Assembly (NCBI GenBank): GCA_963682025.1
Contig: OY821517.1
Coordinates: 341,730,196-341,794,195 of the forward strand
Direction: 5' to 3'
Origin: Cordilura impudica
Taxonomy: Eukaryota; Arthropoda; Insecta; Diptera; Scathophagidae
DNA length: 64,000 nucleotides
Below, piece by piece: positions 9,944 to 20,306 of the stretch (positions are counted from its first letter, which is position 1; every line of letters starts with the position of its first letter). The notes under the pieces were generated by a model. The model was not told the origin of the DNA. It did not search any database and saw nothing but the letters and a program-made list of their open reading frames with translations. Both the position numbers and the translations under genes were made by a program.

Positions 9944-11932
9944 ATGTATGGAATGTTATATGAGAGTGTTGCCTTCTATATACAAAAAGAATATGGTGTG
10001 GAAGTATGGAAGCAAGTTTGTCAAATAGTTGATTGCAAACACAATACTTTCAAGACTCATAAAATTTATCCGGATAAGTTAATGCCCGATTTCGCTGCTG
10101 CTGCTGCTGCCGTAACTGGCGAAACTTTTGATTTTTTTATGCATTTCTTTGGAAGATGTTTTGTACGTTTCTTTACTTACTTTGGCTATGATAAAATGAT
10201 CAAATCTACGGGAAGATATTTCTGTGATTTCCTACAATCCATTGATAATATTCATTTACAAATGAGGTTTACTTATCCGAAAATGAAATCACCCTCTATG
10301 CAATTGGCTCATATGGATAATGAGGGAGCGGTCATTATATATCGCAGCAGTCGCACGGGAATGTCTAAATATCTAATTGGACAAATGTCGGAGGTGGCCA
10401 AGGAGTTCTATAATCTAGATGTTAAGGCATATGTAATCGAATCCCAAAATGATATTGCTGGTGGAACGACAGGACCAATTAAACTATCGGATGTTCCCTT
10501 AACGGTTATCGTCAAATATCGTCTGGACTTTGATAATCGTGAATATATGGAAAAACGTGTAAATGTTGTAGCTCATTCGTCTCAGCTTAACTTGCCCCCT
10601 GTTAATATGAATGTATTTTTGGATTTATTCCCTTTTACATTGGTACTCGATCGTGATATGTGTATTACACATGCGGGTGAGAAAATTGTAGAGACGTGGA
10701 TTTTACATAATCCTGGTAAAAATCCCAAAAGTTTTATTGGTTCCCACATTATGGATTTTTTTATGTGTCGTCGACCTAAAGACACTAAAATCGAATGGGA
10801 TGTCATAACACAAATGCGAACGGTACTGTTTGAATTTGAGCTGATGCGTACAGGTCGAAATAAAGCTGCCTATAAGGCTGCCATGAATATGGACTTTGAA
10901 AATTTTGATGAGATGTCCTTTTCGGAGGCCCAAAATATCGTCGAAGGCAGCTACCAGGATAAAGATGACGATGATGAAAAAGAAGATGAGCCAGAAATCG
11001 ACCCGGCTACGGGGGAGAAGAAACTGGCCCAGGGTAGCAAATCAATACTGTTAAAGGGACAAATGTTTTATCTTAAAGACTTGGATTCTCTGATATTCCT
11101 CTGCAGTCCCCTTATTGAAAATCTCGATGAATTACATAATATTGGTTTGTATTTAAATGATTTGAATCCTCACGGCCTGAGTCGTGAGCTAGTGATGGCT
11201 GGTTGGCAGCACTGTTCCAAGTTGGAAATTATGTTTGAAAAAGAAGAACAAAGATCTGATGAATTGGAAAAATCTCTTGATTTAGCTGACTCCTGGAAGA
11301 GACAGGGCGACGAATTACTGTACTCTATGATACCCCGACCTATAGCGGAGCGTATGCGCAATGGTGAAGAGGCTACATGTCAAACTTTTGAGGAAGTTTC
11401 GGTCATATTCATTGAAGTTATGAATGTATATGCTGGTGATGCCAACAATATACAAGATGCTATGGCTGCTGTTAGTACGCTTAATAAAGTATTTTCGGCA
11501 ATCGACGAGGAAATCATTTCGCCCTTTGCTTACAAAGTCGAAACAGTGGGTATGGTTTATATGGCCGTGACGGGGGCACCCGATGTAAACCCGCTGCATG
11601 CAGAACATGCTTGCGATTTAGCGCTTCGATTAATAAAGAAAGTTAAAGCTTTACAAATTCCTTGTCTCTCTATAAGAATTGGCATTAATTCAGGTCCGGT
11701 TGTGGCCGGTGTAGTCGGTTTGAAAGTTCCGCGCTATTGTCTATTCGGTGATACTGTCAATACAGCATCACGCATGGAAAGTACAAGTGACCCATATAAA
11801 ATACAACTTTCAAATTATACAGCACAAAAAGTTCGTGAAATTGGCTATAAAGTCGAATCACGCGGTCATGTTAATGTCAAAGGTAAAGGTGAAATGGAAA
11901 CATTTTGGTTATTGGCAGCGCCAAAGGAATAG
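9944..11932 (+). CDS. Gyc-89Da/Gyc-89Db: Atypical soluble guanylyl cyclase subunit, Gyc-89Da/Db type
   Basis: 662-residue protein in one coding exon, full length for the fly Gyc-89D proteins. The N-terminal haem NO/O2-binding domain (about 1-180) has the proximal histidine at H104 and the haem-contacting YxSxR motif at 133-137 (YRSSR). A middle HNOBA/PAS-like region follows, with an acidic insert near 345-365 (DKDDDDEKEDEPE), then a coiled-coil helix (about 425-470) and the C-terminal class III cyclase domain. Guanine-selecting residues are present (E533 in YKVETVG, C599 in PRYCLFGD), as is the NTASR motif. Both positions that usually carry the metal-binding aspartates are changed: E491 in FIEVMN and M537 in VGMVYM. 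A homodimer should therefore be inactive; in Drosophila these proteins work with Gyc88E and are linked to oxygen sensing. Which of the two paralogues this is cannot be told here. Confidence 0.95.
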   Translation: MYGMLYESVAFYIQKEYGVEVWKQVCQIVDCKHNTFKTHKIYPDKLMPDFAAAAAAVTGETFDFFMHFFGRCFVRFFTYFGYDKMIKSTGRYFCDFLQSIDNIHLQMRFTYPKMKSPSMQLAHMDNEGAVIIYRSSRTGMSKYLIGQMSEVAKEFYNLDVKAYVIESQNDIAGGTTGPIKLSDVPLTVIVKYRLDFDNREYMEKRVNVVAHSSQLNLPPVNMNVFLDLFPFTLVLDRDMCITHAGEKIVETWILHNPGKNPKSFIGSHIMDFFMCRRPKDTKIEWDVITQMRTVLFEFELMRTGRNKAAYKAAMNMDFENFDEMSFSEAQNIVEGSYQDKDDDDEKEDEPEIDPATGEKKLAQGSKSILLKGQMFYLKDLDSLIFLCSPLIENLDELHNIGLYLNDLNPHGLSRELVMAGWQHCSKLEIMFEKEEQRSDELEKSLDLADSWKRQGDELLYSMIPRPIAERMRNGEEATCQTFEEVSVIFIEVMNVYAGDANNIQDAMAAVSTLNKVFSAIDEEIISPFAYKVETVGMVYMAVTGAPDVNPLHAEHACDLALRLIKKVKALQIPCLSIRIGINSGPVVAGVVGLKVPRYCLFGDTVNTASRMESTSDPYKIQLSNYTAQKVREIGYKVESRGHVNVKGKGEMETFWLLAAPKE

Positions 11933-11971
11933 TTAAATACTCATAACTGTGTTTAGTGTATAAGGGTTGAT

Positions 11972-11977
11972 AATAAA
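11972..11977 (+). terminator. Poly(A) signal of the guanylyl cyclase gene
   Basis: AATAAA lies 40 bp after the stop codon. Another AATAAA at 12044-12049 is an alternative. The 3' UTR is therefore probably short. Confidence 0.5.
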
Positions 11978-12239
11978 GGCAAAAATATAATTTAAATGTG
12001 TAATTTGTTAATGCCAATGTTAAATGGAAATTCTAATATTATCAATAAAAATAAGTACAAATTTATGACAGTTAATGGCCGCTTTTTATGTATCTTATTA
12101 CTTAAATAATGTTTAAATATATACATGCACGCTATGTATTATGTTCCAATAAGAAAAAGTAAGTATACATAATAAACATTATAAACATTAAATAATAAAG
12201 CTCATAAATAACTTTCGTATTTGTATGTATATTAAACAC

Positions 12240-12272
12240 TGAAGGAAGGAAGAAAGGAAGGAAAGAAGGATA
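12240..12272. repeat. GAAG-type microsatellite
   Basis: A short GGAAGGAAGAAAGG-like tract, the only clear purine microsatellite in the window. The rest of 11978-12363 is plain AT-rich sequence. Confidence 0.7.
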
Positions 12273-12553
12273 TAATTTCAAATAAATATTCATATTGAAT
12301 TTTATGACGTATTTTTACCGAGGCTATAGATAATTGAAGATTTAGAATTTTTTAAAACATATACACTTGGTATAAAAAGGATACGTACACCTAAAATTAA
12401 AGTGACTAAGCTGAATTTTTTCGTTTTTTAAATTAATTTAAGGTTTATTGCCTTTAACAAATTTTAAAAATGTAAAAAATTAAAAAAAAAAAATAAAAAG
12501 AATTCGTACATTTGAAATATTAATACAAAAAAAAAAACTAAATTTACATTATA

Positions 12554-13223
12554 TGTGACTTGATCCACGAAAAGGGACCTCTGCGCCGAAAAAATTTTTT
12601 TTTACTTTTTGAGTGATTCTTATAGGAAAAAAACGCTCTTTCAAATGCCGCAAACCGCAAGTTTCTGTCTTTTAGTTTTTTTACAAATCACCTGTAAAGA
12701 TGAACATAATTAATGAAAAAATTTAAAAATGTGATATAGACAGATAATATATATAATATTTGAAATTTAAAAAAAGTTCAATATCAAAGGTACAAAATTA
12801 CAAAAATATCAAAATTTTACTCTTTTTTACTCCTAACACGCTTTTTTGGTGGTTCTTCTGTATTTTGCTGCTTTTCACCTTTGTCTGATTTCTTTTAGGA
12901 AGATCTTCCAGTTTTTTTTTTTTTTTTTTTGTTATTTTTATCTCCGATTTATTCACCATTGTAGCACGTTTCTTTATGGATTATTTATCTCCGTCTTTGT
13001 TTCTGGTTTTTAACTGTTAGAAATATTTTTCATAGAGGCAACACTGCATAGTGAACATCGTGCAAAGTACCAGAGAGTCGAAATAGATCGTCAAATGATC
13101 AGGTTGAAGGAAGAGTTGCATAACCATGCACAAAACACGGAAAAACGAAGCGCTTTTTTTAAACGCGTTTTTCTCAATAACTTCTTTTCGGCGCAGAGGT
13201 CCCTTTTCGTGGAGCAGGTCACA
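12554..13223. mobile_element. Inverted-repeat element nested in the Tc1 copy (TA target)
   Basis: Begins TGTGACTTGATCCACGAAAA and ends with its near complement (CGTGGAGCAGGTCACA). The inverted repeat is about 38 bp, covering AGGGACCTCTGCGCCGAA on both sides. Flanked by TA. The equivalent site in Tc1 copy 1 (1725-1765) is empty. On the minus strand near 12955-12820 there is a Lys-rich stretch resembling a nuclear protein tail, with no recognisable domain. Confidence 0.75.
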
Positions 13224-13641
13224 TATATTGCTTAAGCTAGTAACTTGTAGGATGTCATATAAGCTTTAGGACCTCTGCGAACCGATTTGGAATCGACTTA
13301 ACCAACTTTAAAGTATTCTCTTTACTTACTTTACCCCACTTATACAAATTGAGGTTATTTTATGTTGATGGATTCTGTGCTCCAGTAAATCCTACAAATG
13401 CTCTATAGGACTAAGATTTGGTGATTGACTTGACTTGTTTTGGATCATTATCCTGTTGGAACCAAAAATCTTCTCAAAGGCCCAGTTGTTGTGTGCTTTG
13501 TTTTAAATTTGATCCTTTATAGACTCAATAAATACGAGTTTACCTACCCCGTTGCCTGCCATATATAACCCTCCAAAATGTTTAACCTTTGGCAAAAGAC
13601 TTTCTTTTAATGTAGTTCCACTTTTTCCCCAAACTAATTTT

Positions 13642-15171
13642 GGCACAAGTCTAGTTTACGGGCGACAGCCTGATTTTTTTTAATTTTTTTGGAGGGGTTT
13701 TGGAGTGATTTAGGAGAAATAATTTTTTTTTCGGTCGAGTATATTTTCGGAGTTATGGATCGCCAAAGCTTTGACTTTGATTTGTATATAACTTTCTTAT
13801 TTAGTATCGGATTGCAGCAATATATATATGAACCCATTTCAGTTTTTTTTTTTTTTTTAAGTTTTATTTGGAAAACGTAACATTATCTCATAAAATAACG
13901 TATTTAATGTATATAGTTACCAAAACACGATAAAAGCAGTGATAATAAGCTTCATTTTGATATACGTAATGTCCTTGAATTTCTTTAAGCGCTGGAGATA
14001 TTAGGGACTAAAGTTGGATCTTCTGCACATTTATTTTAAATTTCTAAGCAATTTTTGGAGAAAACAGAGCGAGCGCGATTTCTTCAAAAAAAAAATCCAT
14101 AAATAATAGTAAATTGATAGCACAGATTACTATACAAATTTTATGACAGCTGTCAAAAACGTCGTCTCGAACCATATGGCTTTGTTTACTTTTGTTTCCC
14201 TGCCGAAGTGAGCGAAAGAGATGAAAAACAGAATATGCATACAAAAAAAAAAGAATATGGTTTTCAATATAGTGGTTTCTTCTAACAGTTGGGTAAGCCA
14301 GGGTTGTATGTTTGTAGTTAAACAAAAAAAAATAAAGACTGTCCCGACTGTATAGTATAATATATAATGGGTTAATTTCCCAAAAAAAAAAAAAAAAAAA
14401 TCAACCGAAGTCGATCAATACTATTATAATTTTTTTACTATTGTTATTAAAAAAAATTAATAAATAATATTCGAATAAAAGTATAATAAATAATAGGTTA
14501 ATTTCCCATTTTGGAGTTAAACAACAAAAAAATATAGACTGTCCCGACTGGTAAGTATAATATATAATGGGTTAATTTCCCAAAAAAAAAAATCGACCGA
14601 AGTAGGAGATCAATACTATTATAATTTTTTTTTACTGTTGTTATTAAAAAAAATTAATAAATAATATTAGAATAAAAGTATAATAAATAATGGGTTAATT
14701 TCCCAAAAAAAAAAATCGACCGAAATAGAAATAACAAAATTTTTTCCAAAATCTTTTAAGTGTAGGTAAAATCCCTCATATATCCGGCCCTGAGAGGGTT
14801 AAGAGGTGAAAATATACATCGAAATAAAGCTAGTGGACCCAGCTTTCATTCATGTTGTAAATACCAAAAAAATTATTTTTTTAAATGCAAAAACTGAAAT
14901 AGGTTCCTAAGGGCTAATGGATTTCGAATTTTGAAAGATCAAATAAAAGGCTCTCAAGTAAGCTTTCTAATGATATATATTATATATTTGCTGAAATCCG
15001 ATACTAAATGTCAAAGTTATATATGAATGAAAGTCAAAGCTTTGGCGGTACATAACTCGGAAAATATACTCGACAGAAAACAAATATTTCTGTAGAATCG
15101 GCATAAAAAGTTTTGTAAGAGGTAAAAATTTGGAGCGGATCGGGGTGTCGCCCGTACACTGGACTTAAGCC
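13642..15171. mobile_element. Long-inverted-repeat DNA element with 8-bp target duplication
   Basis: The element begins GGCACAAGTCTAGTTTACGG and ends CCGTACACTGGACTTAAGCC, flanked by a perfect 8-bp repeat CTAATTTT (13634-13641, 15172-15179). Inverted similarity extends about 200 bp inward (GTCGAGTATATTTTC and CGCCAAAGCTTTGACTTT on both sides). The target is the Tc1 copy, and Tc1 copy 1 shows the uninterrupted site. The interior has no recognisable coding region and carries a tandem array. An 8-bp duplication suggests the hAT superfamily, though the GGC start is not typical. Confidence 0.75.
14330..14750. repeat. About 201-bp tandem duplication inside the 13642-15171 element
   Basis: GACTGTCCCGACTG starts at 14337 and again at 14538. 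Each unit carries TATAATGGGTTAATTTCCC followed by an A-run and a (TC)GACCGAAGT-like stretch, and the GGGTTAATTTCCC phrase recurs once more near 14691. Confidence 0.7.
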
Positions 15172-15952
15172 CTAATTTTTTTTTCCCTTTAATGCCTGAA
15201 ATGCAAAATTTGCTTTCATCTGAAAATAAAACACGTTCACAAAATTCTGGAGCATTGTTTACATACTCATTTGCAGTGTCCATACGTTTTTTTCTATTGA
15301 CATTGGAAATGAATGGTTTTCTACGTGCTAAGCAATCATGAAAACCATATTTTTTTAATATTTTGCGAACGTTATCTTCATGGGCATCTTTGCCGAGGGG
15401 TTTTATTTTAGAACTATTTTGGGATTCCATTTTAATGATGCCAAAATGATTCGCTTTTCACGCTCAGTTAGTTTGGAGGGTCGACCAGAACGAGGTTTTG
15501 ACAAAATTGAATTGGTGGATTTGTACCTTCTAATGACATACTGCACTGAGGAGTGGCTTCCGAGCTTCACGAAAAGATTTACCCTCATTTCTAAGCTTTA
15601 TGATTATTTTTTTCTCGTGAACACCGATTGCTTTGATTTTGGGACTCAACTCAAAATATAGTTCCCAAAAGAAATATATTTAAGTCAAATTAACTTTATG
15701 GAAATAAATTTGTCTGCTACTAATTTTAAATGTACGAATACTTTTTGTGACACTTATAGTTGCCATACTGCGTTTTTTGCGTTGTAAACAAAAAAATTAA
15801 AGTGAAAACGTTCCCCAAGTTTTTTTGAAAAACAACTAAAATTCCCAATGTGTCGATGGTAAAAAGTTATAAATTCAAAATATTTTATTAAAATTTTTGT
15901 TAATATCTAAAATTATTATCTTCAAGTGTACGGATACTTTTTATAGCAAGAG

Positions 15953-16514
15953 TAGATTATAAATAATAAAATAGTACATGAATAGAAGAAATTTACACTG
16001 TGCTAGTCGATTTGAAATTCGACGCTAAAATCCACCAAAAAAACAATATTTTAATAAAATGTTTGCCATTACTATCATTACATCATTAAAGTAGTAAAAA
16101 ATTACATACAATTTTAAACAAATATTTGATTTGGTTGACTGTAACGCGAGTTTTCATAAATTTTCCACTGTTCGAGACTTGCTGTCACTTGATTATGATT
16201 AATGACATTCGAACGTTAATTGGTAGAAAGTAGTAATTGTATTTGTTCAATTATGAATTAGTCCCAATTGATTTGAATAAAATTTATAAAAAAAAATATG
16301 TCATGTGCTAAAAGATTAGCACGTTTCAAATACTTAGCTAAAATAAGTATTGATTAGTTTGAAACACGTGCCATAGTATTTAAATTGCTTAGTGTAATAT
16401 CGAAGTAATTACAATTTGGTAATGACAGAGGATGGATGAAAAACAATTCACTAGAACTATTTTAAAACTTACTTTATATGTATGTACACCACCTAGATAT
16501 TGATAAAATGTGAA
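15953..16514. other. Non-coding spacer with a hairpin
   Basis: No gene seen. Bases 16296-16375 fold into a stem: GTGCTAAAAGATTAGCACG-like text is followed by GATTAGTTTGAAACACGTGCC, complementary to AGCACGTTTCAAATACTTAG. Function unknown. Confidence 0.35.
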
Positions 16515-16830
16515 TTAATATTGAGAAATTACAATTAATAGTGAGAAATACCTAAGTGATTTTAAAAATGGAAATTGATATTGAGAAAATACATATTGTA
16601 ATTGAGACATTTGATATTGAGAAATTAAAAAAAAATTATTAATTAAAAACAAAGCCAAATTAATATTGAGAAAAATCAAATTGATACTCAGAAACGAAAA
16701 TTTGATATTGAGAAATGAAAAATTCAAATTGAGAAAATATAAATTGATATTTGGAAAATATAAATTGATATTTGGTAAATATAAATTGATTTTTGGAATA
16801 TATAAATTGATGTTTGGAAAATATAAATTA
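16515..16830. repeat. Short-unit array (ATTGATATTGAGAAA / ATTGATATTTGGAAAATATAA)
   Basis: About a dozen diverged copies of a 17-22 bp unit. Related arrays, same or opposite strand, are at 137-225 and 25200-25330. Open frames through it are by-products of the repeat. Confidence 0.65.
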
Positions 16831-19556
16831 ACTAGCTGTTTTTACCCGGTCTTGCCCGGGATGAAAAGGCCTTTGACTTGAAAAACGATTCACTATGCTT
16901 ACCAGGCGCTGAGTTCTTAGTCCCCAATTAACAAATTCCCCAATAAAATGCACTTTCTCCCCAAAAATTTGTATGGGCAGTAAATTCATTTTTTATTTCA
17001 ATTAAAAAGTTTTTGGTTTTTTAATTTAGAAGTTTTTTATAAGATGCTGCAGCAAAAATGCTTCAAAAATAAGGTGCGAAACCGCTTTAAGTTTTTTTTT
17101 CAGTTTATTTATAAACATCAAATATAACGGAATGGGCCGCAAATTAAAGGAATCAAAACTTTTAAAAATTGAATTACTTCATTCAATAAGTGATCATCAT
17201 TGAGCAGAGACGTCAAATTCAAGTTTCAGAAATGAAAGTCTAATGCGACGTTTAATATTGTGTCGCAAGGTTTCTTTAAGCAATTGCTTATAGTATATGT
17301 ATGTGTGGCCTATTTTGATCAACAGGTAATTATTTCACATACGTAGATAAAATTTATCGTACGACATTTCACTAAGCTGTGTTCCGCGAGCGAGTCTCGT
17401 CCGCTTCCGGGCGTTTGTTGTCAACTTATTTTAATCGGCAAAATATATTTTTCAGATCATTGCGATATTTTTGGTAAGCTGTGTTCCGCGAGCGCGTCGC
17501 GTCCGCATCCGTCGCGTCCGCGCTCCTCGTGCCGCTTCCTCGCAGCTACTACCCGTGCTGCCGCTTAGTTCTCGTTAATTTATTTTAATTCCTAAAACAT
17601 ATTCTTTAGAGCATTGCGATATTTTAGCTGAGCTGTGTTCCGAGAGCGCGTCGCGTGCGCATCCGTCGCGTCCGAGTCAGCGGTCGCGCGCCGCGCGTTT
17701 GGCAGCCACACCTGTGCTGCCGCGCAGTTGTTGTCAACTTATTTTAATCGCCAAAATATATTTTTCAGATCATTGCGATTTTTTAGCTGAGCTGTGTTCC
17801 GAAAGCGCGTCGCGTGCGCATCCGTCGCGTCCGAGTCCGCGGTCGATATTTTAGCTAAGCTGTGTTCCGCGAGCGCATCGCGTTCGCGCGCCCCGCGCCG
17901 CTTCCTCGCAGCTACTACCCGTGCCTCCGCTTAGTTCTCGTTAACTTATTTTAATTCCTAAAACATATTTTTTAGAGCATTGCGATATTTTAGCTGAGCT
18001 GGGTTCCGAGAGCGCGTCGCGCCCGCACTCTTCGCGTCCGAGTCCGCCGTCGCACGCCGCTTCCGCGCGTTTGGCAACCACACCTGTGCTGCCGCGCAGC
18101 TGTTGCCAACTTATTTTGAAAAGAATACTCATTTTAAATGCATTTATTGTTGGACATATATTGAGAGCAGTATGCAAATGTTTACTAAAATAAATATTTA
18201 ACAAAATTCATTAAATAAAAATATGTAAAAATTTAAGAATGAATTTGGGGAGTACGTTCATTTTTTATTTCGATTAAAAATAAATGGGGAATTTGTTCAT
18301 TTCTTTTGGGTACCTTTTTTAAGTTTGGGGAATTTGTTCACCGTGCAGTTATTTCCGGTAAACCAAATTTCAGAGATATCCGTTGAAAAGTACAAATTTG
18401 TATAGGGAAGAAATATACCACACAACAAAATATGAATTTTATAAGAAAATTGGGCGTAAAAGTAGGCGTGGTCGGTAAAAATCATATAGCGACCGTCCCT
18501 GTAATATGTACTAAATTTCGAAGAAAGCCATTGAAAAATAAAAGTTTTTATAGCAATCAAATAAAGAAACAAATAAAAGGAAAAAATAAGTTTTATATAC
18601 ATAGAAGTTGGCGCAAAGTAGGCGTGGCCTGTAAGAAGCATATGGTGACCTTCCCTGTAGTATAGAGATCGTGTGACCAAATTTTAGACATCCCTTGAAA
18701 AATAAAAATTTCTATAGTGAACAAATATACAAAAAACAGAAAATTAATTTTGTATAAAAAGCGGGCGTGGAAGTAGGCGTGACCGGCAAGAATCATATGG
18801 CGACCTCTCTGGAGTACAGAGATCGTTTGTAGCAAATTTCAGAGAAATCCGTTAAAAAAAATTGTGTAGCGAACATATGTACCAAAAAACAGAATATGAA
18901 TTGTATACAAAAAGTGGGCGTAACAGTAGGCGTGACCGGTACGAAGAATATGTCGACTTTCCCTGGAGGAGAGAGATCGTGTGTACCAAATTTCAGAGAA
19001 ATCGGTTGAAAAATAAAAATTTGTATAGCGAACAAATATACCAAAAAACAAAATGAATTGTATACAAAAAGTGGGCGTTAAAGTAGGCGTGGCCGGTACG
19101 CAGCATATGGCGACCTTAGGTGGAGGACAGAGGTCGTTTGTACCAAATTTCAGAGAATTCCGTTGAAAAATAAAAATTTGTATAGCAAACAAATATACCA
19201 AAAAACAGAAAACGAATTGTATACAAAAAGTGGGCGTAAAAGTAGGTGTGGCGCAAGAATCACCCGGTGACCTGGCCTGAGGTACAAAGACCGTGTGTAC
19301 CAAATTTCAGAGAAATGCGTTGAAAAATAAAAATTTGTATAGCGAACAAATATACCAAAAAGCAGAAAATGAATTGTATATAATATGTGGGCGTAAAAGT
19401 AGGCGTGGTCGATTAAAAGTACATGACGACCTTTCCTGGGGTATAGAGATCGTGTGTACAAAATTTCAGGAAAATCCGTTGAAAAATAAAAATTTGTATA
19501 GCAGTCAAACAAACAAACAAACAAACAAACAGAAAATGAATTTTATATATATAGAT
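16831..19556. repeat. Composite element with CTAGCTG...TATATATAGAT termini
   Basis: Starts ACTAGCTGTTTTTACCCGG with CTTGCCCGGG close by and ends GAATTTTATATATATAGAT. The interior is dominated by two tandem arrays, one GC-rich (17374-18115) and one of about 155-bp units (18430-19560). No protein domain is recognisable in any frame. The termini resemble those of the 306-811 and 26169-26547 repeats, so these may be one class of non-autonomous element. The alternative is that the two arrays were captured separately. Confidence 0.45.
17374..18115. repeat. GC-rich tandem repeat array, about six units
   Basis: Each unit opens with (A/G)AGCTGTGTTCCGCGAGCG and continues with CGCGTCCGC-like text, then TTGTCAACTTATTTTAAT or CTCGTTAATTTATTTTAAT and TTGCGATATTTTAGCT. 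Unit starts near 17374, 17476, 17630, 17788, 17856 and 17996 give spacings of about 102, 154, 158, 68 and 140 bp. Two variant types alternate. CpG-rich blocks of this kind are out of character with the AT-rich surroundings. Confidence 0.75.
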
Positions 19557-19560
19557 ATTG
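18430..19560. repeat. Tandem array of about seven 155-bp units
   Basis: GGCGTGGTCGG or close variants recur at about 18468, 18622, 18776, 18930, 19088, 19245 and 19400. Units share CCAAATTTCAGAGAAATCCG, TTGAAAAATAAAAATTTGTA and GAATTGTATACAAAAAGTGG. Unit length is mostly 154-158 bp and not a multiple of three, so the frames on both strands are accidental. Confidence 0.8.
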
Positions 19561-20242
19561 GGAAACTAAAAATTTAAAATAAAATAAGTTAGAAAATCAT
19601 AGTGGCTAAAACCTGACTATATAATATCCTACACTATGATTGGTGCAAACAGAAACGTTGCAAGATCCAAAAGAGATCAGATCCAAGACATAAATTTTCA
19701 GTTTACACATACATTGATTAACATACAACGGAAATTGTATCGTGAAATTAAAAACTCTTTTATTAATTTAAAAACTTGTATGTTTATTTATAAGAAAAAA
19801 ATATTAACAAAAAATAGCTTAACATCAGATAAAAAGAGCAAAACTTAAAAGTATTCATTTGTATGCTGTTGACAAAACATTGGAAACCTTTACTATACAA
19901 TAATTGGTTTCTATATTTTGTTGAGTATCCATTATTTTTTATGTGTAAACATATATACGCTCAGGGGGGGGTACATATCTATTTCACAATACAATCACAA
20001 AAACAGAGTAAGGCAAGATTATTGCCTAATTCAACAACCCTCAAGTATAACAACGTTAAAAATTTCGCAATATAAACTAATTCAACAACCAAAAGTATAA
20101 CAGAATCACAAATATAACAATATAGAAGTATATAAGCTAATTAAACGGCAACTTTAAAATTCTTTGCGAAGCAGTTAACCTTAAGAAATGAAAATTACTG
20201 CACTCAGCCTATTCATTTCGGGGACTTGTTTACATCAAACAA
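19557..20242. other. Spacer with a fragment of the A-rich repeat family
   Basis: 19925-20020 contains GTGTAAACATATATACGCTC and CTATTTCACAATACAATCAC, matching the 5' part of the repeats at 6715 and 25684. The remainder is AT-rich and could include the 5' end of the LINE that follows. No gene is recognised. Confidence 0.4.
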
Positions 20243-20306
20243 ATGCATACGGATGAGCCAATTTGTATTGAAAGCTTAGATGCCCTAAATCATTTATTTC
20301 GCCTGG

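Larger units (their letters stand above)
13250..15588 (-). pseudogene. Tc1-like transposase, broken by an insertion, stops and frameshifts
   Basis: Read on the minus strand in pieces. The N-terminal helix-turn-helix and linker are at 15588-15403 (KPRSGRPSKLTEREKR). The segment at 15430-15200 has ARRKPFISNVNRKKRM and VLFSDESKF with the first catalytic Asp. After the 13642-15171 insertion the frame resumes with WGKSG near 13630 and SPNLSPIEHL near 13390, the third catalytic acidic residue. A stop replaces the Trp expected after IEHL. DD[E/D] fold of Tc1/mariner transposases; certainly inactive. Confidence 0.8.
12364..15952 (-). mobile_element. Tc1-like transposon, copy 2, carrying two nested insertions
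   Basis: Ends are inverted repeats (CACTTGGTATAAAAAGGATA on the left; its counterpart TATAGCAAGAG on the right) flanked by TA. Subtracting the two nested elements (12554-13223 and 13642-15171) leaves a typical Tc1-sized body of about 1.4 kb. Copy 1 (1722-2998) supplies the uninterrupted sequence at both insertion points. The body holds a broken transposase on the minus strand. Confidence 0.75.

Noticed and set aside
10582..11608. Several minus-strand open frames within the guanylyl cyclase gene
   Set aside because: They overlap a conserved coding exon and show no recognisable protein features.
18430..19560. Possible CRISPR array because of regularly spaced repeats
   Set aside because: Repeats are 155-bp head-to-tail units without unique spacers, and this is animal nuclear DNA.
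18297..19577. Overlapping open frames of up to 154 codons on both strands at 18.3-19.6 kb
   Set aside because: They lie in a tandem array whose unit is mostly not a multiple of three; the frames are repeat artefacts.
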